Shown piece by piece: positions 1 through 8,440 of a stretch of 42,487 bases of DNA. Position 1 is the first letter of the stretch. Every line of letters starts with the position of its first letter. The position numbers and the translations under genes are program-made. The notes below the pieces were generated by a model. The model did not search any database. It worked only from the letters and a program-made list of their open reading frames with translations, and had not been told where the DNA came from. Source of the DNA: Clostridia bacterium (GTDB lineage: Bacteria; Bacillota; Clostridia; Oscillospirales; CAG-272); assembly GCA_017501225.1 (NCBI GenBank), contig JAFVXH010000014.1, positions 1 through 42,487 on the forward strand, written 5' to 3'.

Positions 1-35
1 CAGTCCCCTGCTCTACCAACTGAGCTACAGAGGCA
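1..35 (-). tRNA. tRNA-Phe, partial (cut by window edge)
   Basis: On the minus strand the tRNA begins TGCCTCTGTAGCTCAGTTGG (acceptor strand and D arm) and continues into an anticodon stem GGGGA, then C32, T33 and a G at position 34, where the window ends. An anticodon starting with G and the GGGGACTG context fit tRNA-Phe(GAA), but the anticodon is not complete, so the identity is inferred. It is the third gene of a minus-strand tRNA run, downstream of Val and Asp. Confidence 0.6.
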
Positions 36-58
36 TACAGCAAGGGCTGTATTTTTTA

Positions 59-135
59 TGGCGATCCGGATGGGGGTCGAACCCACGACCTCTAGCGTGA
101 CAGGCTAGCGCTCTAACCAACTGAGCTACCGGACC
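59..135 (-). tRNA. tRNA-Asp(GTC)
   Basis: A full cloverleaf reads on the minus strand with acceptor GGTCCGG, D arm, anticodon loop CTGTCAC (anticodon GTC), T arm GTGGGTTCGACCCCC and an encoded 3' CCA. It lies 4 nt downstream of tRNA-Val and 23 nt upstream of the partial tRNA, so the three are probably co-transcribed. Confidence 0.95.
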
Positions 136-139
136 GTAA

Positions 140-215
140 TGGTGGGAACAATAGGGCTCGAACCTATGACCCTCTGCTTGTAAGGCAGATGCTCTCCCAG
201 CTGAGCTATGCTCCC
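140..215 (-). tRNA. tRNA-Val(TAC)
   Basis: The minus strand shows acceptor GGGAGCA pairing with TGTTCCC, an anticodon loop CTTACAA (anticodon TAC), a T arm and an encoded CCA. It is the first gene of the tRNA run and sits just downstream of a consensus promoter. Confidence 0.95.
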
Positions 216-240
216 GTGTACTTCTTGCGGCGACTTGCTT

Positions 241-269
241 ATTATAGCATAACCAAATCCCTTTGTCAA
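241..269 (-). promoter_or_regulatory. Proximal promoter of the tRNA operon
   Basis: On the minus strand TTGACA (264-269) and TATAAT (241-246) are separated by exactly 17 bp. The start site would fall about 20 bp before tRNA-Val. Confidence 0.85.
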
Positions 270-373
270 GCCCTTTTTTGAAATTTTTTCAAAAAAATTA
301 GCGGCTTTTTTTGTGCGGTCGATTTTGCCGTTTTGGCAGGCAAGGGAATCGGCTCTTTTTTTGCAACGGCGTT

Positions 374-402
374 ATTATATCATAGCTTTTCCGACTTGTC
401 AA
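374..402 (-). promoter_or_regulatory. Distal promoter of the tRNA operon
   Basis: A second minus-strand TTGACA (397-402) and TATAAT (374-379) with a 17-bp spacer lies 133 bp upstream of the proximal promoter. No convincing gene lies between the two, so they look like tandem stable-RNA promoters. Confidence 0.7.
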
Positions 403-493
403 TCCCTTTTCGGCAATTTCTTCCAAAAAAGTCGCAGAGGCTTGACCGCGCCCCGCATTTGTCATTTTTTGCCATGCAAAACAGGGTTTTCTA

Positions 494-522
494 TTGACAA
501 AATTATCTTTGTCGTGTATCAT
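494..522 (+). promoter_or_regulatory. Promoter of the M29 peptidase-pepT pair
   Basis: TTGACA (494-499), a 17-bp spacer and TATCAT (517-522) lie 40 bp upstream of the aminopeptidase start codon. It diverges from the tRNA promoters. Confidence 0.75.
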
Positions 523-561
523 AAAGATAATGATATCAGGAAAGGATTTTGGCAAAAAATC

Positions 562-1788
562 ATGAAAAAAAGCATTTTAAGAAATTATGCACGCCTGATC
601 GCTACGATGGGCGCAAAGGTACAAAAGGGACAGGACGTTATCATCACGGCGGCATTGGATCAGCCCGAATTCGTGACCATGGTGGCAGAGGAGTGCTATC
701 GTCTCGGTGCGCGTCACGTTCGCGTGGATTGGTCGCATCAGCCTCTTGCAAAGCTGACGCAGAAAAAGTGCAGCGTAACCACCCTCTCCAAGGTCGAGGA
801 TTGGGAGAAGGCAAGATGGGAGCACTACTGTGACACGCTTCCCGTCCGCATCTATCTTGAATCCGACGATCCCGACGGACTGAAGGGTGTCAATCAGGCA
901 AAGATCTCCAAGGCATCCCAGGCGCGCTACAAGGTGATCAAGCCCTACCGCGAGAGAATGGAAAACCGCTACCAGTGGTGTATCGCGGCAGTTCCCGGTC
1001 CTGCATGGGCAAAGAAGGTATTTCCCGGTCTTTCCCGCCGCCAAGCGATGGAGAAGCTTTGGGAGGCGATCCTGTATACCTCCCGTGCTACGGAGGATCC
1101 CATTGCCGCATGGGAGGAGCACAACCGCGATCTGGCGGCTCGCTGCGCATACCTGAACGGTCTTGGCATCAAGACCCTGGAGTATCGCTCCGCAAACGGC
1201 ACGGATTTCTCGGTCGGTATGATTGAGGACGCGCTGTTCCTCGGCGGATCTGAGATCGCGCAGGGAAGCGGTATTGAATACAATCCCAACATCCCCTCCG
1301 AGGAGGTCTTTATCTCTCCCATGAAGGGAATTGCCGAGGGTGTCGTATATTCCTCCAAGCCCCTGTCTTACCGCGGTGAGCTGATCGAGAACTTCTCCAT
1401 GCGCTTTGAGGGCGGCAAGGTCGTTGAGGTGCATGCGGAGAAGAACGAGGCACTTTTGAAGGAAATGGTTTCCATGGACGAGGGCGCGGCATATCTTGGC
1501 GAGTGCGCACTGGTTCCTTACGATTCTCCCATCCGCAATTCGGGCATTCTGTTCTACAACACGCTCTTTGACGAGAACGCCGCCTGCCACCTGGCTCTCG
1601 GTCACGGCTTTACCAACGTCCTCAAGGATTACGACAAATACACCGTCAAGGAATGCTACGAGAAGGGCATCAACGATTCCATGATCCACGTTGACTTCAT
1701 GATCGGAACCGAGGATCTTTCCATTGTTGCCGTGACGCGTGACGGAAAGCGCGTTCAGATCTTTGAAAACGGCAACTGGGCGTTTTGA
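562..1788 (+). CDS. M29 family metallo-aminopeptidase (AmpS/PepS type)
   Basis: A 408-residue cytoplasmic aminopeptidase of the M29 (thermophilic metalloprotease) family, expected to remove N-terminal residues from peptides with a two-metal site. Visible family signatures are NIPSEEVF with a metal-binding Glu near residue 249, GECALV with Glu near 314, the CHLALG His near 344 and the IHVDFMIG His/Asp pair near 375-377. The reading frame stays open further upstream, but MKKSILRNYARL matches the family N-terminus, so ATG 562 is chosen; its AGGAAAGG site lies unusually far upstream (about 16 nt). Its stop overlaps the earliest possible pepT start, so the two form an operon for peptide breakdown. 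Confidence 0.9.
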   Translation: MKKSILRNYARLIATMGAKVQKGQDVIITAALDQPEFVTMVAEECYRLGARHVRVDWSHQPLAKLTQKKCSVTTLSKVEDWEKARWEHYCDTLPVRIYLESDDPDGLKGVNQAKISKASQARYKVIKPYRERMENRYQWCIAAVPGPAWAKKVFPGLSRRQAMEKLWEAILYTSRATEDPIAAWEEHNRDLAARCAYLNGLGIKTLEYRSANGTDFSVGMIEDALFLGGSEIAQGSGIEYNPNIPSEEVFISPMKGIAEGVVYSSKPLSYRGELIENFSMRFEGGKVVEVHAEKNEALLKEMVSMDEGAAYLGECALVPYDSPIRNSGILFYNTLFDENAACHLALGHGFTNVLKDYDKYTVKECYEKGINDSMIHVDFMIGTEDLSIVAVTRDGKRVQIFENGNWAF

Positions 1789-1799
1789 TGGAGTGCCGT

Positions 1800-3005
1800 A
1801 TGGACGTCATTGAACGCTTTTTGAAATACGTATCCTTCGATACGCAATCCGACGATGATTCCACGACCGTTCCCACGACAAAGAAGCAAAAGGTGCTTGG
1901 TGCTTATCTTGCCAAGGAGCTGGCGACGATGGGAATGGAGCAGGCACACATGGACGAAAACGGCTACGTGTGGGGATTTTTGCCCGCCACCCCGGGATAT
2001 GAGCATCTGGATACCTTGGGATTGATCGCGCACATGGATACCTCGCCCGACGTCAGCGGTGCTGACGTGCACCCCAAGACCGTTCGCTACACGGGCGGTG
2101 ACGTGCGTCTGGAAAACGGCGAGGTGATCAGCCTTGCGACCTTTCCGTTCCTTGCCAAATACGAGGGTCAGGAGCTGATCGTAACCGACGGAAACACGCT
2201 CCTGGGGGCTGACGACAAGGCGGGCGTTGCCGAGATCTTTTCGGCTTGTGAGTATCTGATCGCGCATCCCGAGATCCCGCACGGACGGATCGCCGTTGGC
2301 ATTACGCCAGACGAGGAGGTCGGCAGCGGTGCGGATCACTTTGATCTGAAAAAGTTCGGTGCGCGCTTTGCCTACACGGTGGACGGCGGTGAGCTTGGCG
2401 AGATCGAGTATGAGAATTTCAATGCTGCGGGCGCGAAATTGACCGTTAAGGGCGTCAACATTCATCCCGGCTCTGCCAAGGATCGCATGAAGAACGCCAT
2501 TCTGATGGCGAATGAGTTCGTATCCAAGCTTCCTCCGATGGAAACCCCCGCGCATACCGAAGGGTATGAGGGCTTCTATCACGTGCATTCCTTTGAGGGG
2601 GCGGAAAGTCAGGCGACCGTGTCGCTTCTGATCCGCGACCACGACAAGGAGAAGTTCTTCGCGCGCAAGGAATTTTTGGAAGCGCTTGTCAAGGAGCTGA
2701 ACGAAGAATGGGGCGGTCCCTATTTCTCCATTGAGATCAAGGACAGCTACTACAACATGAAGGAGAAGATCCTGCCTCACATGGAGCTGATCGAGAACGC
2801 GAAGCGTGCGATGGCGGAGGAGGGGATCGAGCCCTGCATCCTGCCCATTCGCGGAGGAACCGACGGCGCGCGCCTGTCCTTTGAGGGCTTGCCGTGTCCC
2901 AACCTTTGCACGGGCGGTGCCAACTTCCACGGCATCCACGAGTTCATTCCCGTAGAGTCCATGCGCAAGATGGTGAACGTGCTCGTTCGCCTGATGAAAG
3001 CATAA
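1800..3005 (+). CDS. pepT: Peptidase T (tripeptide aminopeptidase, M20B)
   Basis: A 401-residue zinc tripeptidase that releases the N-terminal residue of tripeptides in the cytoplasm. It follows E. coli PepT closely: N-terminal ERFLKYVSFDTQS, metal ligand motif HMDTSPD, GADDKAG, catalytic TPDEEVG, HPGSAKDRMKNA in the lid domain, and C-terminal IRGGTDGARLS plus NFHGIHEF with the last metal ligand. Length is near the usual 405-410. The ATG at 1788 overlaps the preceding stop, but 1800 is preferred because GGAG lies 6 nt upstream of it and MDVIERFL aligns with the family start. It is transcribed with the M29 peptidase and ends at a strong terminator. Confidence 0.95.
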   Translation: MDVIERFLKYVSFDTQSDDDSTTVPTTKKQKVLGAYLAKELATMGMEQAHMDENGYVWGFLPATPGYEHLDTLGLIAHMDTSPDVSGADVHPKTVRYTGGDVRLENGEVISLATFPFLAKYEGQELIVTDGNTLLGADDKAGVAEIFSACEYLIAHPEIPHGRIAVGITPDEEVGSGADHFDLKKFGARFAYTVDGGELGEIEYENFNAAGAKLTVKGVNIHPGSAKDRMKNAILMANEFVSKLPPMETPAHTEGYEGFYHVHSFEGAESQATVSLLIRDHDKEKFFARKEFLEALVKELNEEWGGPYFSIEIKDSYYNMKEKILPHMELIENAKRAMAEEGIEPCILPIRGGTDGARLSFEGLPCPNLCTGGANFHGIHEFIPVESMRKMVNVLVRLMKA

Positions 3006-3017
3006 AATAAGAAAAAG

Positions 3018-3048
3018 CAGCACCACCGATAGCGTGGTGCTGTTTTTT
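3018..3048 (+). terminator. Bidirectional terminator after pepT
   Basis: CAGCACCAC (3018-3026) pairs with GTGGTGCTG (3034-3042), followed by six T. An A-rich tract precedes the stem, so it can also stop the convergent minus-strand regulator gene ending at 3054. Confidence 0.9.
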
Positions 3049-3053
3049 GTGTA

Positions 3054-3704
3054 TCAATCAAAAATCCTCTTGTTTAAGACGTAGCCCTTTCCGTAGCGGT
3101 TGAGGATCAGGGGCTCGTGTGAGATCGCGGACGCCTTTTGATTGATGCGGCGGATCAGGACCGAAAGATTGAGGATGCTTTGTCCTCCGCTGTGGTAGGC
3201 AAGCGTCATCAGATCGTCCTTGGAGGTCACAAGCGGCGCGCGGTAGATCAGACAGCGCAGAATGCGATGCTCGGTTTTAGAGAGCGGAAGGGGATATCCC
3301 AGATAGCGTGTCGCGGTGGGATCGTCCGTGACGGTGAGTGCGTGGGTAGAAAAGACGGTGAAATCCCCTTGGCAAATTGCGCGATAAAAGGCGGACGCGC
3401 CCTCCTTCAGGGAAAGGATATCCTCACCGCGCAGGACCTTGTCGGCGAGGAGCTCCGCGATCCCGTTTTGCGGCAGGATGATCGCGATCGGAAGGGCGGG
3501 GTACTTTTCCTTGAGCGCGGCAAAGAGCGCTCCTGCGCGTGCGGAATGCGGAGCGCAATCCAGGATCACGCCGCCCGTGTCCCGCGTGTCGCAGTAAAAT
3601 TCCGCCACCTCAAGAGGAATATCGAAAAAGAAGATGCCGATTTCTGCCAGCACCTCGGATATCGCGCGGCGCAGCTCGGTTCTGTCGGAAACAAGTAATA
3701 GCAT
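3054..3704 (-). CDS. Orphan response-regulator-like winged-helix protein
   Basis: A 216-residue protein with an N-terminal alpha/beta domain resembling a degenerate receiver (MLLLVSDRTELRRAI; a candidate phosphoacceptor Asp in VILDCAP near residue 49) and a C-terminal OmpR-type winged helix from about residue 130 (PLSKTEHRILRCLI, LSVLIRRINQKA, LILNRYGKGYVL). The receiver lacks the usual paired acidic residues after strand 1 and I see no clear conserved Lys, so normal phosphorylation is doubtful. No histidine kinase is adjacent. ATG 3704 has AAAGGAG 5 nt upstream. It follows the cyclophilin gene on the same strand. The targets are unknown. Confidence 0.75.
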   Translation of the reverse strand: MLLLVSDRTELRRAISEVLAEIGIFFFDIPLEVAEFYCDTRDTGGVILDCAPHSARAGALFAALKEKYPALPIAIILPQNGIAELLADKVLRGEDILSLKEGASAFYRAICQGDFTVFSTHALTVTDDPTATRYLGYPLPLSKTEHRILRCLIYRAPLVTSKDDLMTLAYHSGGQSILNLSVLIRRINQKASAISHEPLILNRYGKGYVLNKRIFD

Positions 3705-3729
3705 AGGAGCTCCTTTGTTCGTGAAAACG

Positions 3730-3750
3730 GGGGACTGCAACGCAGTCCCC
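3730..3750. repeat. Perfect hairpin between cyclophilin and regulator genes
   Basis: GGGGACTGC (3730-3738), a 3-nt loop and GCAGTCCCC (3742-3750) form a perfect stem. On the minus strand it is followed only by CGTTTTC, so it is at best a weak terminator or mRNA-stabilising stem for the upstream cyclophilin. Confidence 0.6.
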
Positions 3751-3760
3751 ACGAATTGAT

Positions 3761-4603
3761 TTAAGCTTGCGGATTGACAAAATCCATGTAGTCGATCAGA
3801 ACGGTATCCAAGGGCGCGTCGTAGGAGTCGGTCCTAAGAGCCGCAACAGCATCCACAACGTCCAAGCCGTATACGGTGTAACCGAATGCGGCGTAGTCAC
3901 CGTCCAGATGCGGACTGGTCTGATGCACGATAAAGAATTGGCAGGACGCGCTGTCCATGGAGTTGCCGCGCGCCATCGAGAGGACGCCTCTTTCGTGAAG
4001 CAGGGAATTCTGGACGCCATTGGAGGAAAATTCACCCTTGATGGTTTTTCCGGCATTTCCCGTGCCATCCCCCTTGGGGCATCCGCCCTGGATCATAAAG
4101 TTTTGGATGATGCGGTGGAAGGTCAGGCCGTTATAGAAGCCCTGATCGACCAGAGATTTGAAGTTCTCAACCGTGATGGGCGCGATATCTCCGCGCAGCT
4201 GTACGACGATGCTGCCCGTCCGGCGCTTTCCGTTGTTATCGGTCCAGGACAGATCCATCTGCACGTAATCGGTGACCGTGTCCGACGTCGCGTATCCGGC
4301 GAGCGCGCGCAGAGCGGTTGCGGGACCTTTTTCCTTATTGCATTGCGTGATACATACGAAAATGATCGCAAAAACCAAAACGATGGCGGTGACGCTGATG
4401 ATCATTTCCCACATCATTTTTTTGCTCTGCGCCGCCTTACGCTCCGCCTCCAGCTCGCGCTTGGATTTTTTCTTTGCGCGGTTTTTCGCATGCTCGAGCT
4501 CGTCGATCGTCTGCTTCGTACCGCAATACTCACATTCGCATACGGTCGTTCCGGAGGGGATCTCCAAGGAAGCGCCGCAGGTTTTACACTTCAGTAGTGC
4601 CAT
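3761..4603 (-). CDS. Membrane-anchored cyclophilin-type peptidyl-prolyl isomerase with N-terminal zinc ribbon
   Basis: A 280-residue protein in three parts. Residues 5-30 are a four-cysteine zinc ribbon (CKTCGA and CEYCGTK). A charged Lys/Glu-rich linker and one membrane helix follow (about 66-85, MIISVTAIVLVFAIIFVCIT). The C-terminal half is a cyclophilin domain with FHRIIQNFMIQGG, GVLSMARG, QFFIVHQ and LDGDYAAFG. The isomerase domain probably lies outside the membrane, where it would help fold exported proteins, with the zinc ribbon inside. It is preceded by a consensus promoter and followed by the regulator gene on the same strand. Family assignment is firm; orientation is inferred. Confidence 0.9.
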   Translation of the reverse strand: MALLKCKTCGASLEIPSGTTVCECEYCGTKQTIDELEHAKNRAKKKSKRELEAERKAAQSKKMMWEMIISVTAIVLVFAIIFVCITQCNKEKGPATALRALAGYATSDTVTDYVQMDLSWTDNNGKRRTGSIVVQLRGDIAPITVENFKSLVDQGFYNGLTFHRIIQNFMIQGGCPKGDGTGNAGKTIKGEFSSNGVQNSLLHERGVLSMARGNSMDSASCQFFIVHQTSPHLDGDYAAFGYTVYGLDVVDAVAALRTDSYDAPLDTVLIDYMDFVNPQA

Positions 4604-4649
4604 TCTAAGTCCTCTTTACTGTTGATTGATATAATCTGGTTCTTTATGA

Positions 4650-4678
4650 ATTTTAGCAGAAAAGCGCGTGCTTGTCAA
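4650..4678 (-). promoter_or_regulatory. Promoter of the cyclophilin gene
   Basis: On the minus strand TTGACA (4673-4678) and TAAAAT (4650-4655) are separated by 17 bp, 47 bp upstream of the cyclophilin start codon. Confidence 0.8.
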
Positions 4679-4775
4679 TAGTTTTTGCGCATTTGAGAAA
4701 TAAATTCACAAATCCGAGGATATGATATATCAAAGGAAGACAGGACGGACGAATTTTGGAAAGGAGGATGCGCGA

Positions 4776-5885
4776 ATGCAAAAAACGGATTGGACGGCGT
4801 TGGCGGCAAAGCTTTTTTGCGTGTGCCTTGCTCTGATATTCGGCGTTTTGTTTTTGCGATATCTTTTGCCCGTGCTTTTGCCGTTTCTGATCGCGTGGCT
4901 GATCTCCCTCGGTGTTCGTCCCATGGCTGACAAGCTTGCCCGCAAAACCGGGATCCCCGTGCGCGTGCTTGCGGTCGTGCTCCCCGCAGTGGTATTTGCG
5001 GGACTTGCCGTTTTGCTGGGCTTTGGCATTCACCGAGGCGCACAGGAGCTTTCCCGCTTGCTGACAAGGCTGTTGGATGAGGAGGGCGCGCTCCGGGGAG
5101 ATCTGACCGATCGAATTTTGACCGGTCAGGATTGGCTTTTCCGTTTGCCGCCCCTTGCGGGGATGGACGGCGAGAAGCTTTTGACTCTCCAAGAATCTCT
5201 GAGAGATCTGACCGAGCGGATCCTTGGAGGAATTGTGACCTCCGTCAGCCAGAGCCTGCCCAACCTGATCGGAAGGCTTCTCGCGGCGCTCCCCGACGTG
5301 TTTTTGATGCTTTTGGTGGGAGTTGTGGCAGGGTTTTACTTTTGTCTTGACGGAGAGCGTATGACGGGGCGTTGTATGGCGCTTCTGCCGCCCTCGCTTG
5401 CCGGCAAGGCGGAGGATCTCCGAAAACGGCTCAAAAGGCTTTCCTTTCGCTATCTTCGGGCATATCTTCAGCTGTTTCTGGTCACGCTTGCCTCGCTCTT
5501 TCTCGGCTTTGCGCTCCTTCGTGTCGAATACGCGCTGGTGCTCTCCCTTGTGATCGCGCTGGTCGATCTGTTTCCCGTTCTGGGCGTGGGAACGGTGCTT
5601 CTGCCGTGGGCGGTGATCTGCCTGTTTCAAAAGAATTTCTATCTCGGATTCGGGCTTTTGATCCTCTACGTCATCATCCTGATCTTGCGTCAGGTGCTGG
5701 AGCCTCGCTTGGTGGGGAGCAGCCTGGGGATCCACCCGCTCCTGACGCTGGTCGCAAGCTACGTGGGCTTTCGGCTGTTTGGCTTCCTCGGAATGCTGTT
5801 AGGCCCCTTTTTGGCTTTGCTGATCAAATTTTTTATCCTGCAGACCGTGCAATACCGAAGTGACACGCAAGGGGAAAGAATGTAA
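4776..5885 (+). CDS. AI-2E/YtvI-family membrane permease-like protein
   Basis: A 369-residue polytopic membrane protein of the AI-2E transporter (formerly UPF0118) family, closest in layout to the sporulation protein YtvI. It has an N-terminal hydrophobic pair (LFCVCLALIFGVLFL, LLPFLIAWLISLGV), a long soluble segment about 95-165, a helix with GVVAGFYFCLDGERM, and the C-terminal helix bundle with ALVDLFPVLGVGTVLLPW and LEPRLVGSSLGIHPL, the family's most conserved stretch. ATG 4776 is chosen because AAGGAGG lies 8 nt upstream; upstream in-frame codons have no such site. The substrate is unknown. YtvI homologues are linked to sporulation, but that role here is inferred. Confidence 0.85.
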   Translation: MQKTDWTALAAKLFCVCLALIFGVLFLRYLLPVLLPFLIAWLISLGVRPMADKLARKTGIPVRVLAVVLPAVVFAGLAVLLGFGIHRGAQELSRLLTRLLDEEGALRGDLTDRILTGQDWLFRLPPLAGMDGEKLLTLQESLRDLTERILGGIVTSVSQSLPNLIGRLLAALPDVFLMLLVGVVAGFYFCLDGERMTGRCMALLPPSLAGKAEDLRKRLKRLSFRYLRAYLQLFLVTLASLFLGFALLRVEYALVLSLVIALVDLFPVLGVGTVLLPWAVICLFQKNFYLGFGLLILYVIILILRQVLEPRLVGSSLGIHPLLTLVASYVGFRLFGFLGMLLGPFLALLIKFFILQTVQYRSDTQGERM

Positions 5886-5893
5886 AAAAACAG

Positions 5894-5922
5894 TTGCAAA
5901 ACGGAGCGGAATGTGGTATAAT
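5894..5922 (+). promoter_or_regulatory. Promoter of the PAP2-acyltransferase-glycosyltransferase cluster
   Basis: TTGCAA (5894-5899), 17-bp spacer, TATAAT (5917-5922). The leader to the first gene is about 105 nt; no clear structure was seen in it. Confidence 0.8.
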
Positions 5923-6034
5923 GTCATATGACCTTTCGTGGCAGCTTCTTGCGGTTGACGTTTTTTCGTGATTTCTGAACATTCAATGCCCGATCGAGTC
6001 GAAATTCAAAAGAAGATAAAGGATGCTCCGACTC

Positions 6035-6802
6035 ATGAATTGGAAGTCTGCTATTTCCTATTACCGAGATCTGCGCCCGAACAATCTGTTTACAAAAAAA
6101 TACCGCCATTTGCTCCTGCTTCTGTATTGGCCTGTTCACTTTGGGATCTTTGTTGTTCTGGAAAATTTTGCACCCATCTGGTACAAGGCGATCACAGGGG
6201 CTGAGCTGCATTACACCGAGATCGTGTGCGCCCTGGATGCCTACATCCCGTTTTGCGAGGCATTCGTCATTCCGTACTATGCATGGTTTGTTTTTTTGGC
6301 GGGTATGGTCTTTTACGGCCTCTTGTTTGATATCCGCGCCTATCGGGAATATATGTGGTTTGTCATTCTGACGTATTTCTCCACCTTGATCATCTACATC
6401 ATCTTCCCGAATATGCAGGGACTGCGTCCAACCCCCGAGGCGCTCGGACGGGATAACTTTTTTGTCGACGTGGTAAGATGGCTGTATAGCTACGATACCA
6501 ATACCAACGTATGCCCCTCGATTCACGTATTGGGAACTCTTGCGGCGAGCGTTCCGTTGCTTCGCGGTAAGCGTTTTCGCTCGTGGATCTGGAAAACGTT
6601 CTGGATCGTATCGACGGTGCTGATCTGCCTTTCCACCGTATTTCTCAAGCAGCACTCCGTCCTGGACGTGATTTTTGCTGTGGTGCTGTTCTTTGCCTGC
6701 TATCCGCTTGTGTACTGCGTGCTCTGTAAGCGACGCGCGGGGGAGGATGAGCAGGATGCGGCGGAGCTTGCCCCCGTCACACAGTCCCCTGAGAATTCCT
6801 GA
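6035..6802 (+). CDS. PAP2/inositolphosphotransferase-like membrane protein
   Basis: A 255-residue integral membrane protein with about six hydrophobic helices. It carries PAP2-type active-site motifs: LRPTPEALGRD, then CPSIHVLGT (catalytic His) and KQHSVLDVIFA (second His and Asp). Proteins of this class remove phosphate from lipid phosphates or transfer a headgroup between lipids in the membrane. ATG 6035 gives MNWKSAISYYRDL and has AAAGGA 11 nt upstream; ATG 6023 in frame is possible. It is the first of three genes sharing one promoter, with a CrtO-like acyltransferase and a GT28 glycosyltransferase, suggesting a role in lipid or glycolipid metabolism. The precise substrate cannot be told. 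Confidence 0.75.
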   Translation: MNWKSAISYYRDLRPNNLFTKKYRHLLLLLYWPVHFGIFVVLENFAPIWYKAITGAELHYTEIVCALDAYIPFCEAFVIPYYAWFVFLAGMVFYGLLFDIRAYREYMWFVILTYFSTLIIYIIFPNMQGLRPTPEALGRDNFFVDVVRWLYSYDTNTNVCPSIHVLGTLAASVPLLRGKRFRSWIWKTFWIVSTVLICLSTVFLKQHSVLDVIFAVVLFFACYPLVYCVLCKRRAGEDEQDAAELAPVTQSPENS

Positions 6803-6852
6803 TCCGAAAACGTCGGATCCAATTTCGCAAATCAATGAAGGAGGTGCCCTGG

Positions 6853-7350
6853 ATGGCATTTTTGAACAGCGTTGCGTACGTGATCCTGCTGGGCATCGCC
6901 GCACACTATATTGGGGAGGCGCTCCCCGAGCGATGGCTGAAGTATGAATATGCCCTGTTCCGCCCGCGCAAGTGGGAGCATGGCGGCGTGGTGTACGAGC
7001 GCATCCGTGTCCAGGACTGGAAGGATCACATGCCGGATATGAGCCGCGTCATGAAGGATATGGTTCCGAAAAAAATTGGGATCTGTCCTACGTCGGATGA
7101 AATCTGGACGCTGGTGCGGGAAACCTGCCGTGCCGAAGCCGTGCATCTTGGGCTCTGTTTGTGCGCTCCCGTGGTTTACTTTTTCTGGTGGAACAAAATA
7201 GGCATTTTTTTGAGCGGACTGGTGATTGTATGCAATCTTCCGTTCATCGTCATTCAAAGATATAATCGACCGATGTTCATTCGTTTGGCAATCCGGCTCG
7301 AGGCCAGAGAGGAAAGAAAAAAATATGCGGATACTCATTTTATCGGCTAA
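6853..7350 (+). CDS. CrtO-like (glycosyl-diaponeurosporenoate acyltransferase family) membrane protein
   Basis: A 165-residue protein with hydrophobic segments at about 2-20 and a pair near 100-135, and the family core RPRKWEHGG, YERIRVQDWKDHMPDMS. It resembles the CrtO acyltransferase family known from staphyloxanthin synthesis; many Clostridia carry homologues without other carotenoid genes, so another glycolipid acceptor is more likely here. ATG 6853 is chosen because AAGGAGGTG ends 6 nt upstream; the in-frame ATG at 6835 precedes that site and is unlikely. It overlaps the next gene by 26 bp, pointing to coupled translation with the glycosyltransferase. Confidence 0.7.
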   Translation: MAFLNSVAYVILLGIAAHYIGEALPERWLKYEYALFRPRKWEHGGVVYERIRVQDWKDHMPDMSRVMKDMVPKKIGICPTSDEIWTLVRETCRAEAVHLGLCLCAPVVYFFWWNKIGIFLSGLVIVCNLPFIVIQRYNRPMFIRLAIRLEAREERKKYADTHFIG

Positions 7351-8419
7351 TACGGGCGGAGGGCACAATTCCACCGCAGCGGCACTTGGTGAGCAGCTTG
7401 AAAAATTGGGAGCGGAGCATCAGACCGCGGACACGCTCTCCTTTATCTCGGAGAAGGTTTCGAAATTTATCAGCTGGGGACATACCTACCTTTATCGCAA
7501 GCTGCCGTTGCTTTTTGGCTGGGGCTACCGATACGAGGAAAAGCACCCGCCGAAATTCATCTACGAGCAGTGTAATAAGGGGGTCGACTCGCTGTATCAA
7601 TTCCTGCTGGAAGGGAAATTTGACGCAGTCATCTGCGTGCACGTTTTCTCCAGCATGATGATGACGGGAGTCAGGGAAAAATACGAATACAACATTCCAA
7701 GCTTTTTCGTATCGACCGATTACACCTGTCATCCCGGTGTTTCGGAATCTAAAATGGACGGCTTTTTCATTCCGCACGCCATGCTTTGCGGTGAGTTCGT
7801 CCGCAGCGGTGTCAAGGCGGACAAGATGCATCCGACAGGCATTCCCGTCCGTCACGAATTTTATCTGCAGATGGATAAGACCGAGGCGCGAGAGAAGCTG
7901 GGATTGCCGCTTGACCAAAAAGTCCTGGTCGTCAGCTTTGGCAGTATGGGATGCGGTCAGCTGGAAAAGCACGCGACCTATCTTGCGGAGCACCTCGGAG
8001 AGGATATTTGCATCGTCGTTCTGTGCGGCACCAATCAAAAGACCTATGAAACGCTGTTGCCCTGTGCAAACGAGCGATTCCGCGTCATTTCGTTTACCAA
8101 GGAGATGGCGGTCTATATGTCAGCGGCAGACGCGTACATCACAAAGCCGGGAGGACTTACCACCACCGAGGCGATCGCAAAGCGGTTGCCCATGCTTCTG
8201 ATGGATGCGGTTCCGGGATGCGAAACCAGAAACTTTCAGTTTTTGACCTCCATGGGGGTTGCGCGCGGCGCAAAGAATTGGAAGCAGCTGACAGAGCTTG
8301 CAAACGAGCTTCTGACAAAGGAGGGCGCTCTTGCGGAGCAAGCAGCGAAAATGGAGGGTTTTTCCAAGGGCATTGCCGCCGAGGAGATCTGCAAGTACGT
8401 GGTCGGACACAGAAAATAA
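7325..8419 (+). CDS. GT28 glycosyltransferase (MGDG synthase / UgtP-like)
   Basis: A 364-residue cytoplasmic or peripheral glycosyltransferase of the family that includes plant MGDG synthase and Bacillus UgtP, which move sugar from a UDP-sugar to diacylglycerol. The N-terminal half has ILSANTGGGHNSTAAAL and VCVHVFSS; the C-terminal nucleotide-sugar half has SFGSMGCGQLEKH, KPGGLTTTEAIA and DAVPGCETRN. Length fits the family. ATG 7325 lies inside the end of the CrtO-like gene and has AGAGGAAAG upstream. It is the last gene of the cluster and ends before a strong terminator. The product, probably a membrane glycolipid, is inferred. Confidence 0.85.
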   Translation: MRILILSANTGGGHNSTAAALGEQLEKLGAEHQTADTLSFISEKVSKFISWGHTYLYRKLPLLFGWGYRYEEKHPPKFIYEQCNKGVDSLYQFLLEGKFDAVICVHVFSSMMMTGVREKYEYNIPSFFVSTDYTCHPGVSESKMDGFFIPHAMLCGEFVRSGVKADKMHPTGIPVRHEFYLQMDKTEAREKLGLPLDQKVLVVSFGSMGCGQLEKHATYLAEHLGEDICIVVLCGTNQKTYETLLPCANERFRVISFTKEMAVYMSAADAYITKPGGLTTTEAIAKRLPMLLMDAVPGCETRNFQFLTSMGVARGAKNWKQLTELANELLTKEGALAEQAAKMEGFSKGIAAEEICKYVVGHRK

Positions 8420-8440
8420 GAAACAACAAGAAAATAAAAA

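Noticed and set aside
298..555. 85-codon minus-strand frame between the tRNA promoters and the peptidase
   Set aside because: No ribosome site, and it covers promoter sequences on both strands; the region is better explained as regulatory.
577..1689. Long minus-strand frame opposite the M29 peptidase
   Set aside because: It is the antisense of a gene with full family motifs; composition mirrors the codon bias of the real frame.
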